Source of the DNA: Enterobacter cancerogenus
GTDB lineage: Bacteria; Pseudomonadota; Gammaproteobacteria; Enterobacterales; Enterobacteriaceae
Assembly (NCBI GenBank): GCA_000773965.1
Contig: JRUP01000018.1
Location: 434,001 to 498,000 of the forward strand
DNA: 64,000 nucleotides
Reading direction: 5' to 3'
In this document: positions 1 through 8,687 of the stretch, in pieces
Layout of the letters: every line of letters begins with the position of its first letter
Position numbering within the stretch: the first letter of the stretch is position 1
The notes under the pieces: model-generated
The model's input: the letters and a program-made list of their open reading frames with translations, nothing else
Databases searched by the model: none
Told to the model about the DNA's origin: nothing
Made by a program: the position numbers and the translations under genes

Positions 1-435
1 TGAAATCGGGGTGAAGCTCAGACCACCAGACGCTTCTTTGTAGCTGTCCAGACGATCGGAGAACGCTTCCGGCGCGTAGTAGTATTCGCCGTACAGGCCC
101 CACATGCTGTTGAAGTTGTACTGTGCACCGGCACCTACAGCCACGGTGAAGCCATCACGACCATCTTCCGGATGGGTGAACAGTGCTTTGGCGGTAGGGG
201 CAATGCGGAAGTCGCCAAAATCGATGTTGTAGCCCGCGCCCAGACCGTAGGTGCTGCCATCGTGATCGCTGCGCAGCCAGTTGCCTTTCAGGAACAGGCC
301 AGGAGAGGTGGTGCCGAGGCCAAGGTTCAGGTTGGTGCTATGCTCACCCACGTCAACACTGCCCTCAATTGCCTGCGCGCCGCTGCTCAGCAGTGCCAGA
401 CCCAATACGCTTCCAGTAACAAGTTGCTTAAACAT
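1..435 (-). CDS. yfaZ: YfaZ-family outer membrane protein (3' end outside window)
   Basis: The reverse strand reads from an ATG at 435 without a stop to the window edge (145 codons). Residues 1-22 form a signal peptide (MFKQLVTGSVLGLALLSSG..AQA) with cleavage before IEGS. The mature part is rich in Gly and aromatic residues with alternating strand patterns (GLYGEYYYAPEAFSD), as expected for a small outer-membrane beta-barrel. The pattern matches the YfaZ family, usually about 180 residues, so roughly 35 residues are missing. Family function is poorly known; a porin-like role is only inferred. It is monocistronic as far as can be seen, with the lrgB-type gene 120 bp upstream on the same strand. 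Confidence 0.8.
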   Translation of the reverse strand, partial: MFKQLVTGSVLGLALLSSGAQAIEGSVDVGEHSTNLNLGLGTTSPGLFLKGNWLRSDHDGSTYGLGAGYNIDFGDFRIAPTAKALFTHPEDGRDGFTVAVGAGAQYNFNSMWGLYGEYYYAPEAFSDRLDSYKEASGGLSFTPIS

Positions 436-555
436 ATGATTCCACTCCATGAAGGACAAATAAGTCGGCGCAAAGGGTAACAGCCTGGCAGCAGGAGACA
501 ACTTTATTTGGAAACCTTTACGTAAAAATCGATGACAGTGCGCAAAAAGCGACCA

Positions 556-1251
556 TCAGGCCGCCCATAACAAGTGGCTCAATAGCGGTGCCAGAATCAC
601 CGTCACCACGCCTGACAGCATCATTACCAGGCTCGATACCACGCCCTCTTGCTGACCTAATTGATAAGCGCGAGCCGTTCCCGCACCGTGCGACGCGGCA
701 CCAAAACCCGCGCCTTTTGCCACGCCCTGCTTGATGGCAATACGCAGAAACAGCACATCGCCTACTGCCATGCCAAACACCCCGGTTATCACCACAAACA
801 GCGCCACCAAATCCGGCTGGCCGCCAATCGGCAGTGCAGCCGCCAGTGCAAATGGCGTGGTAATCGAGCGCACCGCGAGGCTGCGCTGGATGGTTTCCGG
901 CAGCATCAGCAGTCGCGCCAGCCATACCGAACTGCACACCGCCACCAGCGTGGCGGTTAACACGCCGACACTCAGCGATAGCCAGTGGCGCTTGATGATC
1001 TCCAGGTTCTCATACACCGGCACCGCAAACGCCAGCGTTGCCGGGCCCAGCAGCCAGATCAGCCAATGACTCTCGGCAATGTAATCCTTCCAGCTGACGT
1101 GCGTCAGCAGTAGCAGCGCCACCAGCACCACCGGCGTCATTACCAGCGGCATCAGCAGCAATGTCTGTTTGCGGCGGTAGAGACGTTTATTGACGTAATA
1201 GACCAGCAGCGTCAGCGCCAGACACAGCAGGCTAATGATGAAATCAGCCAT
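556..1251 (-). CDS. LrgB/CidB-family inner membrane protein
   Basis: 231 residues, the length of E. coli YohK. Hydrophobic throughout, with about six or seven membrane segments and the family signatures SITTPFALA (near residue 130) and SHGAGTARAYQLGQQEG (near 195). LrgB/CidB proteins act with LrgA/CidA holin-like partners in export, murein hydrolase control or pyruvate movement; the substrate cannot be told here. The start at 1251 (MADFIIS) was chosen over an upstream in-frame codon because it overlaps the end of the lrgA-type gene by 8 bp, which suggests translational coupling. The divergent LysR gene at 1774 is the likely regulator. Confidence 0.88.
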   Translation of the reverse strand: MADFIISLLCLALTLLVYYVNKRLYRRKQTLLLMPLVMTPVVLVALLLLTHVSWKDYIAESHWLIWLLGPATLAFAVPVYENLEIIKRHWLSLSVGVLTATLVAVCSSVWLARLLMLPETIQRSLAVRSITTPFALAAALPIGGQPDLVALFVVITGVFGMAVGDVLFLRIAIKQGVAKGAGFGAASHGAGTARAYQLGQQEGVVSSLVMMLSGVVTVILAPLLSHLLWAA

Positions 1252-1669
1252 GATGTGCCTGCTTACGCGCCGCACGCGCCAGTTCGAAGCGGTACAGACG
1301 ATCCACCACCAGCGAGGTCGCCGCCAGCACTAATAAGGTACTCACTGCAATCACCACGCAGATGCGCCAGCCTTCACTGCGCAGCAAATCGCTATAATTG
1401 ACCACCGCCACCACCGCAGGAATAAAGAACAGCAGCATTTCCGCCAGCAGCCAGTTAGCCCCGGCTTTCACCCAACGCAGCGGCACCACGCGCGTCATGA
1501 TCAATAGCAACAGCAGCACCATTCCCACCACATTGGCGGGCAGCGGCAAATGCAGCCAGCTCACCAGTTTGTCGCTGGCCATAAACAGGCCGATATACAG
1601 CACCAACTGCAATGGCACAAAAACACGTTGCAGGATGTCCGTTCTGCGCGGACTCAATGCAAGCGCCAT
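1244..1669 (-). CDS. LrgA/CidA-family holin-like protein
   Basis: 141 residues with four hydrophobic helices. The segment LPLPANVVGMVLLLLL and the following MLLFFIPAVVAVVNY are typical of the CidA/LrgA (YohJ) family. It is the first gene of a two-gene operon with the overlapping lrgB-type gene. Family members oligomerise like holins and are linked to overflow metabolism and cell death in Firmicutes; the role in enterobacteria is less clear. It is transcribed divergently from the LysR-family gene at 1774, the arrangement of cidAB/cidR loci. The N-terminal stretch MALALSPRR may be slightly long. Confidence 0.88.
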   Translation of the reverse strand: MALALSPRRTDILQRVFVPLQLVLYIGLFMASDKLVSWLHLPLPANVVGMVLLLLLIMTRVVPLRWVKAGANWLLAEMLLFFIPAVVAVVNYSDLLRSEGWRICVVIAVSTLLVLAATSLVVDRLYRFELARAARKQAHHG

Positions 1670-1732
1670 TTTGCTTCTCCCCAGAATTAAACGTTGGGCT
1701 TAGTATAAATCCGCGTCAAACCGTGAAAGAAA

Positions 1733-1749
1733 TGAATTAAAATCATTCA
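1733..1749. promoter_or_regulatory. Candidate LysR-type operator between lrgA-type gene and LysR gene
   Basis: The inverted repeat TGAAT-N7-ATTCA lies in the 104-bp divergent intergenic region, 25 bp before the LysR start. LysR regulators typically bind such interrupted dyads in the shared promoter region. Assignment is by position and symmetry only. Confidence 0.4.
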
Positions 1750-1773
1750 AACTATGCCAAAAAGGAATGCTTT

Positions 1774-2676
1774 ATGGATGTCCGCGCCCTGCGCTATTTC
1801 ACCGAAGTGGTGCGACAGCAAAGCTTCACCCGCGCTGCCGAGAAGTTGTATGTCACACAGCCGACCATCAGCAAAATGCTGCGCCAGTTAGAGGAAGAAC
1901 TCGGCTGCACGCTGCTGCTGCGTGAGGGCCGCAAGCTGCATCTTACCGACAGCGGTCAGGCGGTGTATCAACGCGGGCTGGCGATTTTGCAGGAGTTTCA
2001 TCAACTGGAAGCGCAGATTGGCGATATCAATGAATTGAAAACCGGTGAACTGCGGCTGGGCATCCCGCCGATGGTCGGGATGCAGATCGCCGGTTCGATC
2101 TCCGCGTTTCGCCGCCGCTATCCGGGTGTGCAATTGAAGATTGTCGAATCCGGCGGCTTAACGGTGCAGCAGGCCGTGCTGAACGGCGGGCTGGATATCG
2201 CCCTCACTGCGCTGCCGGTCGATGCCGATCTGCCGCTCAATACGCTGGAACTGATGCGTCATCCTTTGTGCGTGCTGCTGCCGCGCAGCGCGCAGTGGCT
2301 CAATCGCAGCAGCCTGGGTCTCAAGGAACTGGCGGCTCATCCACTGCTGATCCTGAATGAAGAGTTCTCGCTTAATCGTCAGTTGATGAAGGCATTTCAG
2401 CGTCAGGGGCTGACGCCGGAGATTGCGGTGCGCAGTGCGCAGTGGGATTTCCTGGCAGCAATGGTTCAAGCCGAAATGGGACTGGCAATTTTACCCGAGC
2501 CGATTTGCCAGCGGCTGGATAAGCAGTCTCTGCTGTGGTTGCCACTGGAATCGGAGTTGCAGTGGAGTCTGGGGTTGATCTGGCGAGAAGGCAGCTATCT
2601 GTCGCGCAGTGCGCAGGCATGGATAGATTGCTGCCGCGAGCACTGGCCGGACGCGCCGCCACGGTTATCGGTGTAG
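1774..2676 (+). CDS. LysR-family transcriptional regulator (CidR-like)
   Basis: 300 residues. Residues 1-60 are the winged HTH (ALRYFTEVVRQQSFTRAAEKL, then TQPTISKMLRQLEEELG); residues about 90-290 form the periplasmic-binding-like effector domain. A GGAAT-type ribosome site lies just before the ATG. The gene is divergent from the lrgA/lrgB-type operon, like the cidR regulator that responds to acetate or pyruvate overflow in Bacillus relatives. The effector in this organism is inferred only by analogy. A small dyad at 1733-1749 is a possible binding site. Confidence 0.87.
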   Translation: MDVRALRYFTEVVRQQSFTRAAEKLYVTQPTISKMLRQLEEELGCTLLLREGRKLHLTDSGQAVYQRGLAILQEFHQLEAQIGDINELKTGELRLGIPPMVGMQIAGSISAFRRRYPGVQLKIVESGGLTVQQAVLNGGLDIALTALPVDADLPLNTLELMRHPLCVLLPRSAQWLNRSSLGLKELAAHPLLILNEEFSLNRQLMKAFQRQGLTPEIAVRSAQWDFLAAMVQAEMGLAILPEPICQRLDKQSLLWLPLESELQWSLGLIWREGSYLSRSAQAWIDCCREHWPDAPPRLSV

Positions 2677-2689
2677 TGATGTACTAATT

Positions 2690-2955
2690 TGGCCGGGCGC
2701 GCTTCAGTGCGGGTTGTTAAAAAGGGCTCGATAGTAGAGGTCAGAGCGCCTCTGCTGCGGCAAGGGCTATCCACAGCGCTGAGGCTTTTACGTTGGGCCA
2801 GGAGCCAGGCGCAGGGAAGCGACTGGCAGTTCGGGTTGGCCAGGACGGCCTTACCCGAACGATCCGTAGGCACGACGTGGAAGCCGAAGGCACCGCGTCA
2901 GCGGCGCGAGGACGGCCCGGCAGCAGCAGAGGTGCTCTGGCCCGCACTCCAGTAG
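2690..2955. repeat. GC-rich long inverted-repeat element
   Basis: This 289-bp gap between the LysR gene and yjcE is GC-rich and strongly structured. A 17-bp arm at 2742-2758 pairs with 2923-2939 with one mismatch. Flanking AGTGCGGG (2706-2713) pairs with CCCGCACT (2940-2947). A central hairpin has arms GTTCGGGT (2829-2836) and ACCCGAAC (2853-2860), with GGCC/GGCC inside it. Short ORFs across it on both strands have no recognisable domain. It could be a MITE-like intergenic repeat or a structured RNA. No second copy was seen in the window. Confidence 0.5.
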
Positions 2956-2965
2956 GCCGTCTGGT

Positions 2966-4615
2966 TTATTCCTCTTTCTCTATCAGCAGTGCTTCCAGCA
3001 GATCGAGATCGCGTAGCAGTTTCTGCATCGTCTCGTTGGAGATTTCCTGCGTCGCGCGCAGATGGTAAACCTCGGCGCGCTCGGCACGCAGGGCATTGAG
3101 GCGGAAACGACGCTCCAGGTTTTCGGCAAACAGCGCCTGATCGACCTCATCTTTGCCCACCACGCGGCGACGAAGATTGCCAATCACGCGCAGACTGACC
3201 TCTTTCAACAGTTCCGGATCGATATTCTCTTCCGCATCGTTTTCCAGCCGCTGCTCCATTTTGTGCAGGCTCTCAATCGCCACATTGGCCATCGCCGCAC
3301 GCGCATGCTGGATTTCACGGCGATGTCCCGATTTATCGGTGCTTTCCATACCGCGTAACAATATCGGCAGCAGAATCACCCCGACAAACAGCGAGAACAG
3401 AATCACGCCGGTGGCAATGAACACCAGCTCATAGCGCGCTGGGAACGGTTCGCCATTGCTAAGGAACAGCGGAATCGACAGCACACCGGCCAGCGTAATG
3501 GCACCACGCACACCGGCAAAAGAGGCGATGAGCAACTCGCGGAAAGAGTAGTTAGAGAATTCCAGCGGCTTCTTCTTCAGGAAACGCAAACTGGCACGTT
3601 GCATCATCCACAACCAGCCAAAGCGCACGATCATCAAGGCGACATACACCAGGGCAACATCGGTGAACAGCATCCACAGCTCGACGTTCGGATCGGCATT
3701 GGCTTGCGCGACGGAGGTTTCCAGAATGTCCGGCAGTTGCAGGCCCAGCATCAGGAACACCATGCCGTTAAACACAAACTCCAGCATCTGCCATACGCTA
3801 TTCGCACGTAAACGCATTGCCAGCGGTGCCTGGCGGATAATGCCAGAGCGCGTGATGGTCATACCCGCCGCCACCGCCGCGAGGATGCCCGACACGCCCA
3901 GATGCTCAGCGATCAGATAAGAGGCAAAAGGCAGCAGCAGCAGCAGCACGGTTTGCGTCGCCGGATCGTCACCGCTCCAGCGGCTCAGCAGACGCAGCGA
4001 GCGGCCATATAGCCAGCATACCGCCACACCCGCGACCAGACCGCCGATCGCCACTTTGAGGAACTCCACGCTGGCGCCGCCCCAGGTAAACACCATGGTG
4101 CCCATCGCCACCGCGACCGCAAACTTCAGTGATACCAGGCCGGATGCGTCGTTCATCAGGGCTTCACCCTGCACAATCGACATGATCTTTTTCGGAATAC
4201 GCCCTTCCCCGACAATGCCGGAGAGCGCCACGGCATCGGTAGGTGACAGCACCGCAGCCAGCGCGAAGGCAGGGATCAGCGGAATACCCGGCACCAGCCA
4301 GTAAATCAGATAACCAATTCCGACCACGGTAATCAGCACCAGCACCAGTGCCAGGCCCATGATTTCGCGTCCGTGGTGCAGGAATTCGTTAATCGGCGTT
4401 TTCCAGCCATCGGCAAACAGCAACGGCGGAATGAACAGCACGAGGAACAGTTCGGGGTCAAAATCGACATGCAGGCCAAAGCTCGGCACGGCCAGCAATG
4501 CACCAGCGGCAATCTGCACCAACGGCAGGGGAATTTGGAACGGCAATATGCGCGCCGCCACGCCGGAGAGGGACACCACCAGCGTCATGATGAGAATAGT
4601 AAAGAAGATTTCCAT
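2966..4615 (-). CDS. yjcE: CPA1-family Na+/H+ antiporter YjcE
   Basis: 549 residues, exactly the length of E. coli YjcE, and colinear with it from MEIFFTILIMTLVVSLSG to the acidic C-terminus. About 12 membrane segments fill residues 1-400, including the NHE-type LSPTDAVALSGI and NDASGLVSLKFA motifs with the ion-binding Asp. A cytoplasmic helical tail covers 400-549. The start at 4615 was chosen over an upstream in-frame codon because it matches the family start. It should exchange Na+ or K+ for H+ at the inner membrane. As in E. coli it is next to ghxP. Confidence 0.93.
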   Translation of the reverse strand: MEIFFTILIMTLVVSLSGVAARILPFQIPLPLVQIAAGALLAVPSFGLHVDFDPELFLVLFIPPLLFADGWKTPINEFLHHGREIMGLALVLVLITVVGIGYLIYWLVPGIPLIPAFALAAVLSPTDAVALSGIVGEGRIPKKIMSIVQGEALMNDASGLVSLKFAVAVAMGTMVFTWGGASVEFLKVAIGGLVAGVAVCWLYGRSLRLLSRWSGDDPATQTVLLLLLPFASYLIAEHLGVSGILAAVAAGMTITRSGIIRQAPLAMRLRANSVWQMLEFVFNGMVFLMLGLQLPDILETSVAQANADPNVELWMLFTDVALVYVALMIVRFGWLWMMQRASLRFLKKKPLEFSNYSFRELLIASFAGVRGAITLAGVLSIPLFLSNGEPFPARYELVFIATGVILFSLFVGVILLPILLRGMESTDKSGHRREIQHARAAMANVAIESLHKMEQRLENDAEENIDPELLKEVSLRVIGNLRRRVVGKDEVDQALFAENLERRFRLNALRAERAEVYHLRATQEISNETMQKLLRDLDLLEALLIEKEE

Positions 4616-4668
4616 GCTTTCCTTAGGCGAATCAATTTCATTAAAGCGATGTTGTTGCGCAGGAAAGT

Positions 4669-4711
4669 GTAAAACAAAACGCCGCACAAAGGGGCAACCC
4701 TGCGTGCGGCG
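4669..4711 (-). terminator. Rho-independent terminator of ghxP
   Basis: On the reverse strand, stem CGCCGCAC/GTGCGGCG (4704-4711 with 4680-4687) is followed by a T-rich tract GTTTTGTTTTAC, 43 bp after the ghxP stop codon. Confidence 0.8.
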
Positions 4712-4754
4712 TGGACCAGAAAGAGACTTATCTGGAAATAAGCGCGTTCAAAAG

Positions 4755-6104
4755 TCAGATGGCCCAACCACCCGCGTAGAAGGCCACCAGTGCAACAGCA
4801 ATCACCACGGTGCCCACGTTCAATTTGCGCCATTCGCCCGCAAACACGCGGCCAATCACCAACGAGCCGAAGCCGAGCATAATACCGGTGACGATGTTGC
4901 AGGTCAGCACGATGAATACAGCAGTGACCAAACCCGACATCGCATCGACAAAGTCATTGAAGTCAATCTTCGCCACGTTGCTCAGCATCAGCAGGCCAAC
5001 GTACATCAACGCTGGCGCCGTCGCGTAGGCCGGAACCAGATAGGCCAGCGGGGACATAAACAGAATCAGCAAGAACAACAGACCGACAACGATCGCTGTC
5101 AGGCCAGTTTTACCGCCCGCTGCCGTTCCGGCTGCAGATTCGATATACACCGCCGCAGGCGAAGCACCGACTAAACCGGCAAACAGACTGCTGACGGAGT
5201 CGGTGGTCAACGCGCGGCCACCGTTAATGATCTGGCCGTCTTTATCCAGCAGATTCGCTTGGCCCGCCACTGCACGAATGGTGCCGGTGGCATCAAACAC
5301 AGCGGTCATCACCAGCGCCAACACGCTTGGTAAAACCACTGGCTGCAACGCGCCCATGATATCAAGGCTAAACATTGCCGATTGGCCATTGGCATCCTTT
5401 AGGCTCGGCATGGCAAACAGCCCCTGATAGGTCACCGCAGGATCAAAGATCAAACCCACTACCGAAATCGCTACGATGGTCAGCAAAATCCCGCCTGGCA
5501 CACGACGTTTTTCCAGGCCAAAGATGGCCGCCAGCCCAATCAGCGCCATGATCACCGGGAACGAGGTGAAATGACCTAATGCCACCGGCAAGCCCGGTGC
5601 CGGGTTCTTCACCACTAAGCCAATGCCATCGGCCGCAATCAGCAGCAGGAACAGGCCAATACCCACGCCCGTACCGTGCGCCACGCCCATCGGCAGGTTC
5701 CGCAAAATCCAGGCGCGAATCCCGGTGACCGAAATCAACGTGAACAGCAAACCCATCAGGAATACCGCACCAAGAGCAACCGGCACGCTAATGTGCTGAC
5801 CGAGCACCAGGCTAAACGCGGTGAAAGCCGTCAGTGAAATCGCACAACCAATCGCCATTGGCAGGTTGGCCCACAATCCCATGATGATCGAACCAAAGCT
5901 GGCGACCAGGCAGGTTGCCACAAACACAGCGGTCGGTGAGAAGCCGGCTTTACCGAGCATACCCGGCACGACAATGACGGAGTAAACCATGGCTAAAAAG
6001 GTGGTTAGCCCCGCCAAAATTTCCTGACGCACGCTGCTGCCGCGTGCCGAGATGTTGAACCAGGCGTCCAGTTTTCCACTGGCCGGGCGTGAATCGCCAG
6101 ACAT
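4755..6104 (-). CDS. ghxP: Guanine/hypoxanthine permease GhxP
   Basis: 449 residues, the same length as E. coli GhxP (YjcD), colinear over the whole protein and ending FYAGGWAI. It belongs to the NCS2/AzgA-like purine permeases, with about 12-14 membrane helices and the conserved segments [17 protein letters not shown] and [18 protein letters not shown]. It imports guanine and hypoxanthine by proton symport. The start at 6104 ([11 protein letters not shown]) was chosen by family alignment; upstream in-frame codons would add 31 unlikely residues. A PurR box lies about 90 bp upstream, fitting purine repression. A hairpin terminator follows the gene. Confidence 0.93.
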   Translation of the reverse strand: MSGDSRPASGKLDAWFNISARGSSVRQEILAGLTTFLAMVYSVIVVPGMLGKAGFSPTAVFVATCLVASFGSIIMGLWANLPMAIGCAISLTAFTAFSLVLGQHISVPVALGAVFLMGLLFTLISVTGIRAWILRNLPMGVAHGTGVGIGLFLLLIAADGIGLVVKNPAPGLPVALGHFTSFPVIMALIGLAAIFGLEKRRVPGGILLTIVAISVVGLIFDPAVTYQGLFAMPSLKDANGQSAMFSLDIMGALQPVVLPSVLALVMTAVFDATGTIRAVAGQANLLDKDGQIINGGRALTTDSVSSLFAGLVGASPAAVYIESAAGTAAGGKTGLTAIVVGLLFLLILFMSPLAYLVPAYATAPALMYVGLLMLSNVAKIDFNDFVDAMSGLVTAVFIVLTCNIVTGIMLGFGSLVIGRVFAGEWRKLNVGTVVIAVALVAFYAGGWAI

Positions 6105-6191
6105 AGTAAATCCTCTGCGTTTTTTAAGATGTAATGAGCCCCACGGCCCGCGTTTGCGCATCATCCTGGTGAAGGTTCTCAAAGAGAAAAG

Positions 6192-6207
6192 AGGCAAACG
6201 TTTACGT
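6192..6207 (-). promoter_or_regulatory. PurR box upstream of ghxP
   Basis: AGGCAAACGTTTACGT matches the PurR consensus ACGCAAACGTTTGCGT at 13 of 16 positions, including the central CAAACGTTT core. A second, looser pair of half-sites, GCAAACG (6249-6255) and GCGTTTGC (6264-6271), lies further upstream. E. coli ghxP belongs to the PurR regulon. Confidence 0.75.
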
Positions 6208-6400
6208 GGCCGCGTATTCCAGGTCGTAAAAGGGGGACACGGAAAAAGGCAAACGATTATCTGGCGTTTGCTATGGGGTTTTCAACTACTAATCGATTAT
6301 CAGGCAGGATAAAGCGCAGACTGACGCGGGTTAACAATGTGGTTACACTGCTTTTGGCGAAACTTAAGGGGTCGGAACTGGCTGGAAAATATCGATATTT

Positions 6401-6850
6401 TTCATTCATCGCACAGTTTTCCTCCCCAACTGCACCGATGGTAAGAGGTGGATGCCTCATGAAGCGATAATTAACTGGAGGCCCAGTAAAGGCCCGCCCG
6501 AAGAGCAAAGCGTCCATGCGATGAATGTATGGAAAATCGCGACCTATTCCATTCATCGCATAATTTTCTCACCAACGGCACCAAAGGTATGAGGTTGCTG
6601 CGAGTTGAAGCGATGACCCACTTGAGGCCCAGCAAAGGCCCGCTCGAAGAGCAAAGCGTCCGCGCCATGGACAAAAATGCCGGGAGCGTTTTTGAACAAT
6701 GCGAAGCATTGGCCCGTTTACGGGTGAGCCCCATGGATGGGGCGAATATCCGCGCGGCCGATCTGCATGGATGCGTTATTCCTTTGCGATCGGGCGGGCC
6801 TTTGATGGGCATGGCACCCAACTCACAGCACCCAACCCACAGCACTGCAG
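6401..6850. repeat. Structured intergenic repeat with internal tandem duplication (copy 1)
   Basis: The gap between the ghxP promoter and the GST gene holds two imperfect copies of a 146-bp unit (from 6401 and from 6547). Each contains a nearly identical 37-bp block (6479-6515 and 6624-6660) with AAAGGCCCG and GAAGAGCAAAGCGTCC. The part at 6620-6850 is also similar to 30498-30710. On the reverse strand it forms short hairpins such as GCCCCATCCATGGGGC and ACCCGTAAACGGGC. ORFs here on both strands look non-coding. It lies directly 3' of the GST gene, as the other copy lies directly 3' of dusA. Confidence 0.6.
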
Positions 6851-6857
6851 CGACAAA

Positions 6858-7520
6858 CTAACTAAACGTAATCGCCCCGCCCTGCTCAATCGCGCGTTGC
6901 CAGGCAGCACGTTGCTGCATCGATTCCAGCCAGCGCGCGGTGGCCGGCATCTCTTTCAGCGATCCCCGCACTTGCAACGCCAGCAGCGGGAAACTCATCT
7001 GCACATCGGCGATGCTAAACCGTGACCCGGCGAAATAACGATGCTGGCTAAGATGCTGCTCAATCACGTCGCCGTGCAGTTTTAGCTGCTTGTTCAACCA
7101 GGCCTTCTGAATCCCTTTGCTCAACGCCACGCCTGCCGGACGTAAAATCCACGGCACCGGCTTCTTCCCGAGTTGCCCAAACACCAGCTTCATCACCAGC
7201 AATGGCATCAGCGACCCTTCTGCGTAATGCAGCCAGTAACGCGCCTGAATCTGTTCATCCTCGTCCGTGATGGCGAACAAATGCTCGCTGTCATATTTCT
7301 GCTGCAGATACGCCAGAATCGCCCCTGACTCGGCGATCACCCGATTGCCATCGGTAATCACCGGCGACTTCCCCAACGGGTGAATTTTCTTTAATGAATC
7401 CGGCGCCAGCAGCGTATCCTCGCGCTGATAACGCTTAATTTGATACGGCACCGACAGCTCTTCCAGCAGCCACAACACGCGATGCGAACGGGAATTTTCC
7501 AGATGGTGAACGGTAATCAT
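6858..7520 (-). CDS. Glutathione S-transferase family protein
   Basis: 220 residues. The N-terminal thioredoxin-like domain (1-80) shows SRSHRVLWLLEEL, the cis-Pro segment GKSPVITD and the glutathione-contacting ESGAILAYL. The C-terminal all-helical domain follows, with FAGSRFSIADVQMSFPL. It should conjugate or reduce electrophiles with glutathione in the cytoplasm. The start at 7520 (MITVHHLENS) fits GST N-termini; the upstream codon would add seven residues. It lies 44 bp after soxR on the same strand, so it may be co-transcribed with it, which would suit an oxidative-stress role, though no sox site controls it directly. Substrate unknown. Confidence 0.88.
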   Translation of the reverse strand: MITVHHLENSRSHRVLWLLEELSVPYQIKRYQREDTLLAPDSLKKIHPLGKSPVITDGNRVIAESGAILAYLQQKYDSEHLFAITDEDEQIQARYWLHYAEGSLMPLLVMKLVFGQLGKKPVPWILRPAGVALSKGIQKAWLNKQLKLHGDVIEQHLSQHRYFAGSRFSIADVQMSFPLLALQVRGSLKEMPATARWLESMQQRAAWQRAIEQGGAITFS

Positions 7521-7564
7521 GCGGTTTTCCTTGCCGGTCAAAGTCTCCCGGCAAGTATAGCGGA

Positions 7565-8041
7565 TTAACCTTTGTGCTCGTCTTGCTCAGGATCGAGTAA
7601 CACCGCCCCCGAACCTTGCTGTGCCAGACGGTCACCGGGATTGCGCAGTGGACAATCGCGCATCGATAAGCAGCCACAGCCAATACACCCGTCCAAATCG
7701 TTGCGCAGACGCGTCAGGGTTTCGATACGCTTATCCAGCTCTTCACGCCAGTGCTGCGTCAGCGCATCCCACTCCTGCGTCGACATACGCTTGTTGGCTG
7801 GTACATGCATCAAACTGTCGCTGACAGTGGCCAGTGGAATACCGATGCGCTGCGCAATCTTGATAATCGCCACACGGCGCAGCACATCGCGGCTGTAACG
7901 CCGTTGATTGCCGCCATTGCGCGAACTGAAAATTAAACCTTTGGTTTCATAAAAGTGCAGCGCAGAAACGGCCACGCCGCTACGTTTCGCCACTTCACCC
8001 GGCGTTAACACCGGTTTTGGGTAATTGCGTTCTTTTTTCAT
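7565..8041 (-). CDS. soxR: Redox-sensing transcriptional activator SoxR
   Basis: 158 residues of the MerR family. It has an N-terminal HTH ([20 protein letters not shown]), a dimerisation helix and the [2Fe-2S] cluster cysteines C119, C122, C124 and C130 in [12 protein letters not shown], at the same positions as in E. coli. Redox-cycling compounds oxidise the cluster, and the protein then untwists the soxS promoter. It is divergent from soxS across a perfect palindromic site. The acidic tail is slightly longer than in E. coli (154 residues). Confidence 0.97.
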   Translation of the reverse strand: MKKERNYPKPVLTPGEVAKRSGVAVSALHFYETKGLIFSSRNGGNQRRYSRDVLRRVAIIKIAQRIGIPLATVSDSLMHVPANKRMSTQEWDALTQHWREELDKRIETLTRLRNDLDGCIGCGCLSMRDCPLRNPGDRLAQQGSGAVLLDPEQDEHKG

Positions 8042-8049
8042 TTAGGGCC

Positions 8050-8080
8050 TTTACCTCAAGTTAACTTGAGGAATTATACT
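8050..8080 (+). promoter_or_regulatory. soxS promoter with SoxR-binding palindrome
   Basis: The perfect 18-bp palindrome CCTCAAGTTAACTTGAGG (8054-8071) is identical to the E. coli sox box. It sits between a -35 like TTTACC (8050-8055) and the -10 TATACT (8075-8080). The spacer is 19 bp, the overlong spacing that makes MerR-family promoters depend on DNA distortion. Confidence 0.92.
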
Positions 8081-8138
8081 CGCACCCCATCAAAACTTCG
8101 AATTTCAAACCCGATAAACCTTTCAGAAGGATGAGGCT

Positions 8139-8567
8139 ATGATGCAACAGGAAATCATTCATTCACTGACACACTGGATCGATGAAAATCTGGATAAGGC
8201 CCTGTCGATCGACGAAGTGGCAGCAAAATCCGGCTACTCAAAATGGCACCTGCAGCGTATGTTCCGTACCGTGACGAAACAAACGCTGGGTGGCTATATT
8301 CGTGAGCGCCGCCTGACTCTGGCCGCTGAAGCGTTACGCCAGACCCAGCGTCCAGTGTTCGATATCGCGATGCAATACGGTTACGATTCACAGCAAACTT
8401 TTTCGCGCGTGTTCCGCCGTCAGTTTTCCCAGACGCCGACCGCCTATCGTCACACCATGCGCCGTCAGGCGATGATTCAGCGTCCGCGTCTGCTGAGTTT
8501 CGATTGCAGTGAAAACATGAACAGCTTTGCCCAGCGCACCACCGGCGAGTGCTGCCCGGTTCAGTGA
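8139..8567 (+). CDS. soxS: Superoxide response regulator SoxS (long form)
   Basis: 142 residues; E. coli SoxS has 107. Residues 1-105 carry the two AraC-type HTH motifs (LSIDEVAAKSGYSKWHLQRMF and FDIAMQYGYDSQQTFSRVFRR) of the SoxS/MarA/Rob group. About 35 extra residues follow, including a Cys pair near the end (GECCPVQ); they are too short to be a Rob effector domain. It should activate superoxide and drug-resistance genes through sox/mar boxes. It is divergent from soxR with the sox box between them. The sequence AAGGATGAGG precedes the ATG. Confidence 0.93.
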   Translation: MMQQEIIHSLTHWIDENLDKALSIDEVAAKSGYSKWHLQRMFRTVTKQTLGGYIRERRLTLAAEALRQTQRPVFDIAMQYGYDSQQTFSRVFRRQFSQTPTAYRHTMRRQAMIQRPRLLSFDCSENMNSFAQRTTGECCPVQ

Positions 8568-8687
8568 CATTCTGCGCGCCCTTCACGGGCGCACCTTCCC
8601 GCTTTGCCTCTGCCATCACCCCCGCTTCGATAAAAATCTTTCTACCATACCAGGTATAAATTTTGTTCAAACTTTCAAATCGGGTGA

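Noticed and set aside
2689..3068. Short plus- and minus-strand ORFs (88-92 codons) after the LysR gene
   Set aside because: They lie across the GC-rich inverted-repeat element and show no domain or clear ribosome site.
4359..5174. 271-codon ORF on the plus strand
   Set aside because: It runs antisense to yjcE and ghxP, has a low-complexity composition and no domain, and is explained by GC-rich codon structure of the real genes.
6471..6861. ORFs of 110-124 codons on both strands in the repeat region
   Set aside because: They overlap the intergenic repeat, are partly similar to ORFs in the other repeat copy on both strands, and show no coding bias or domain.
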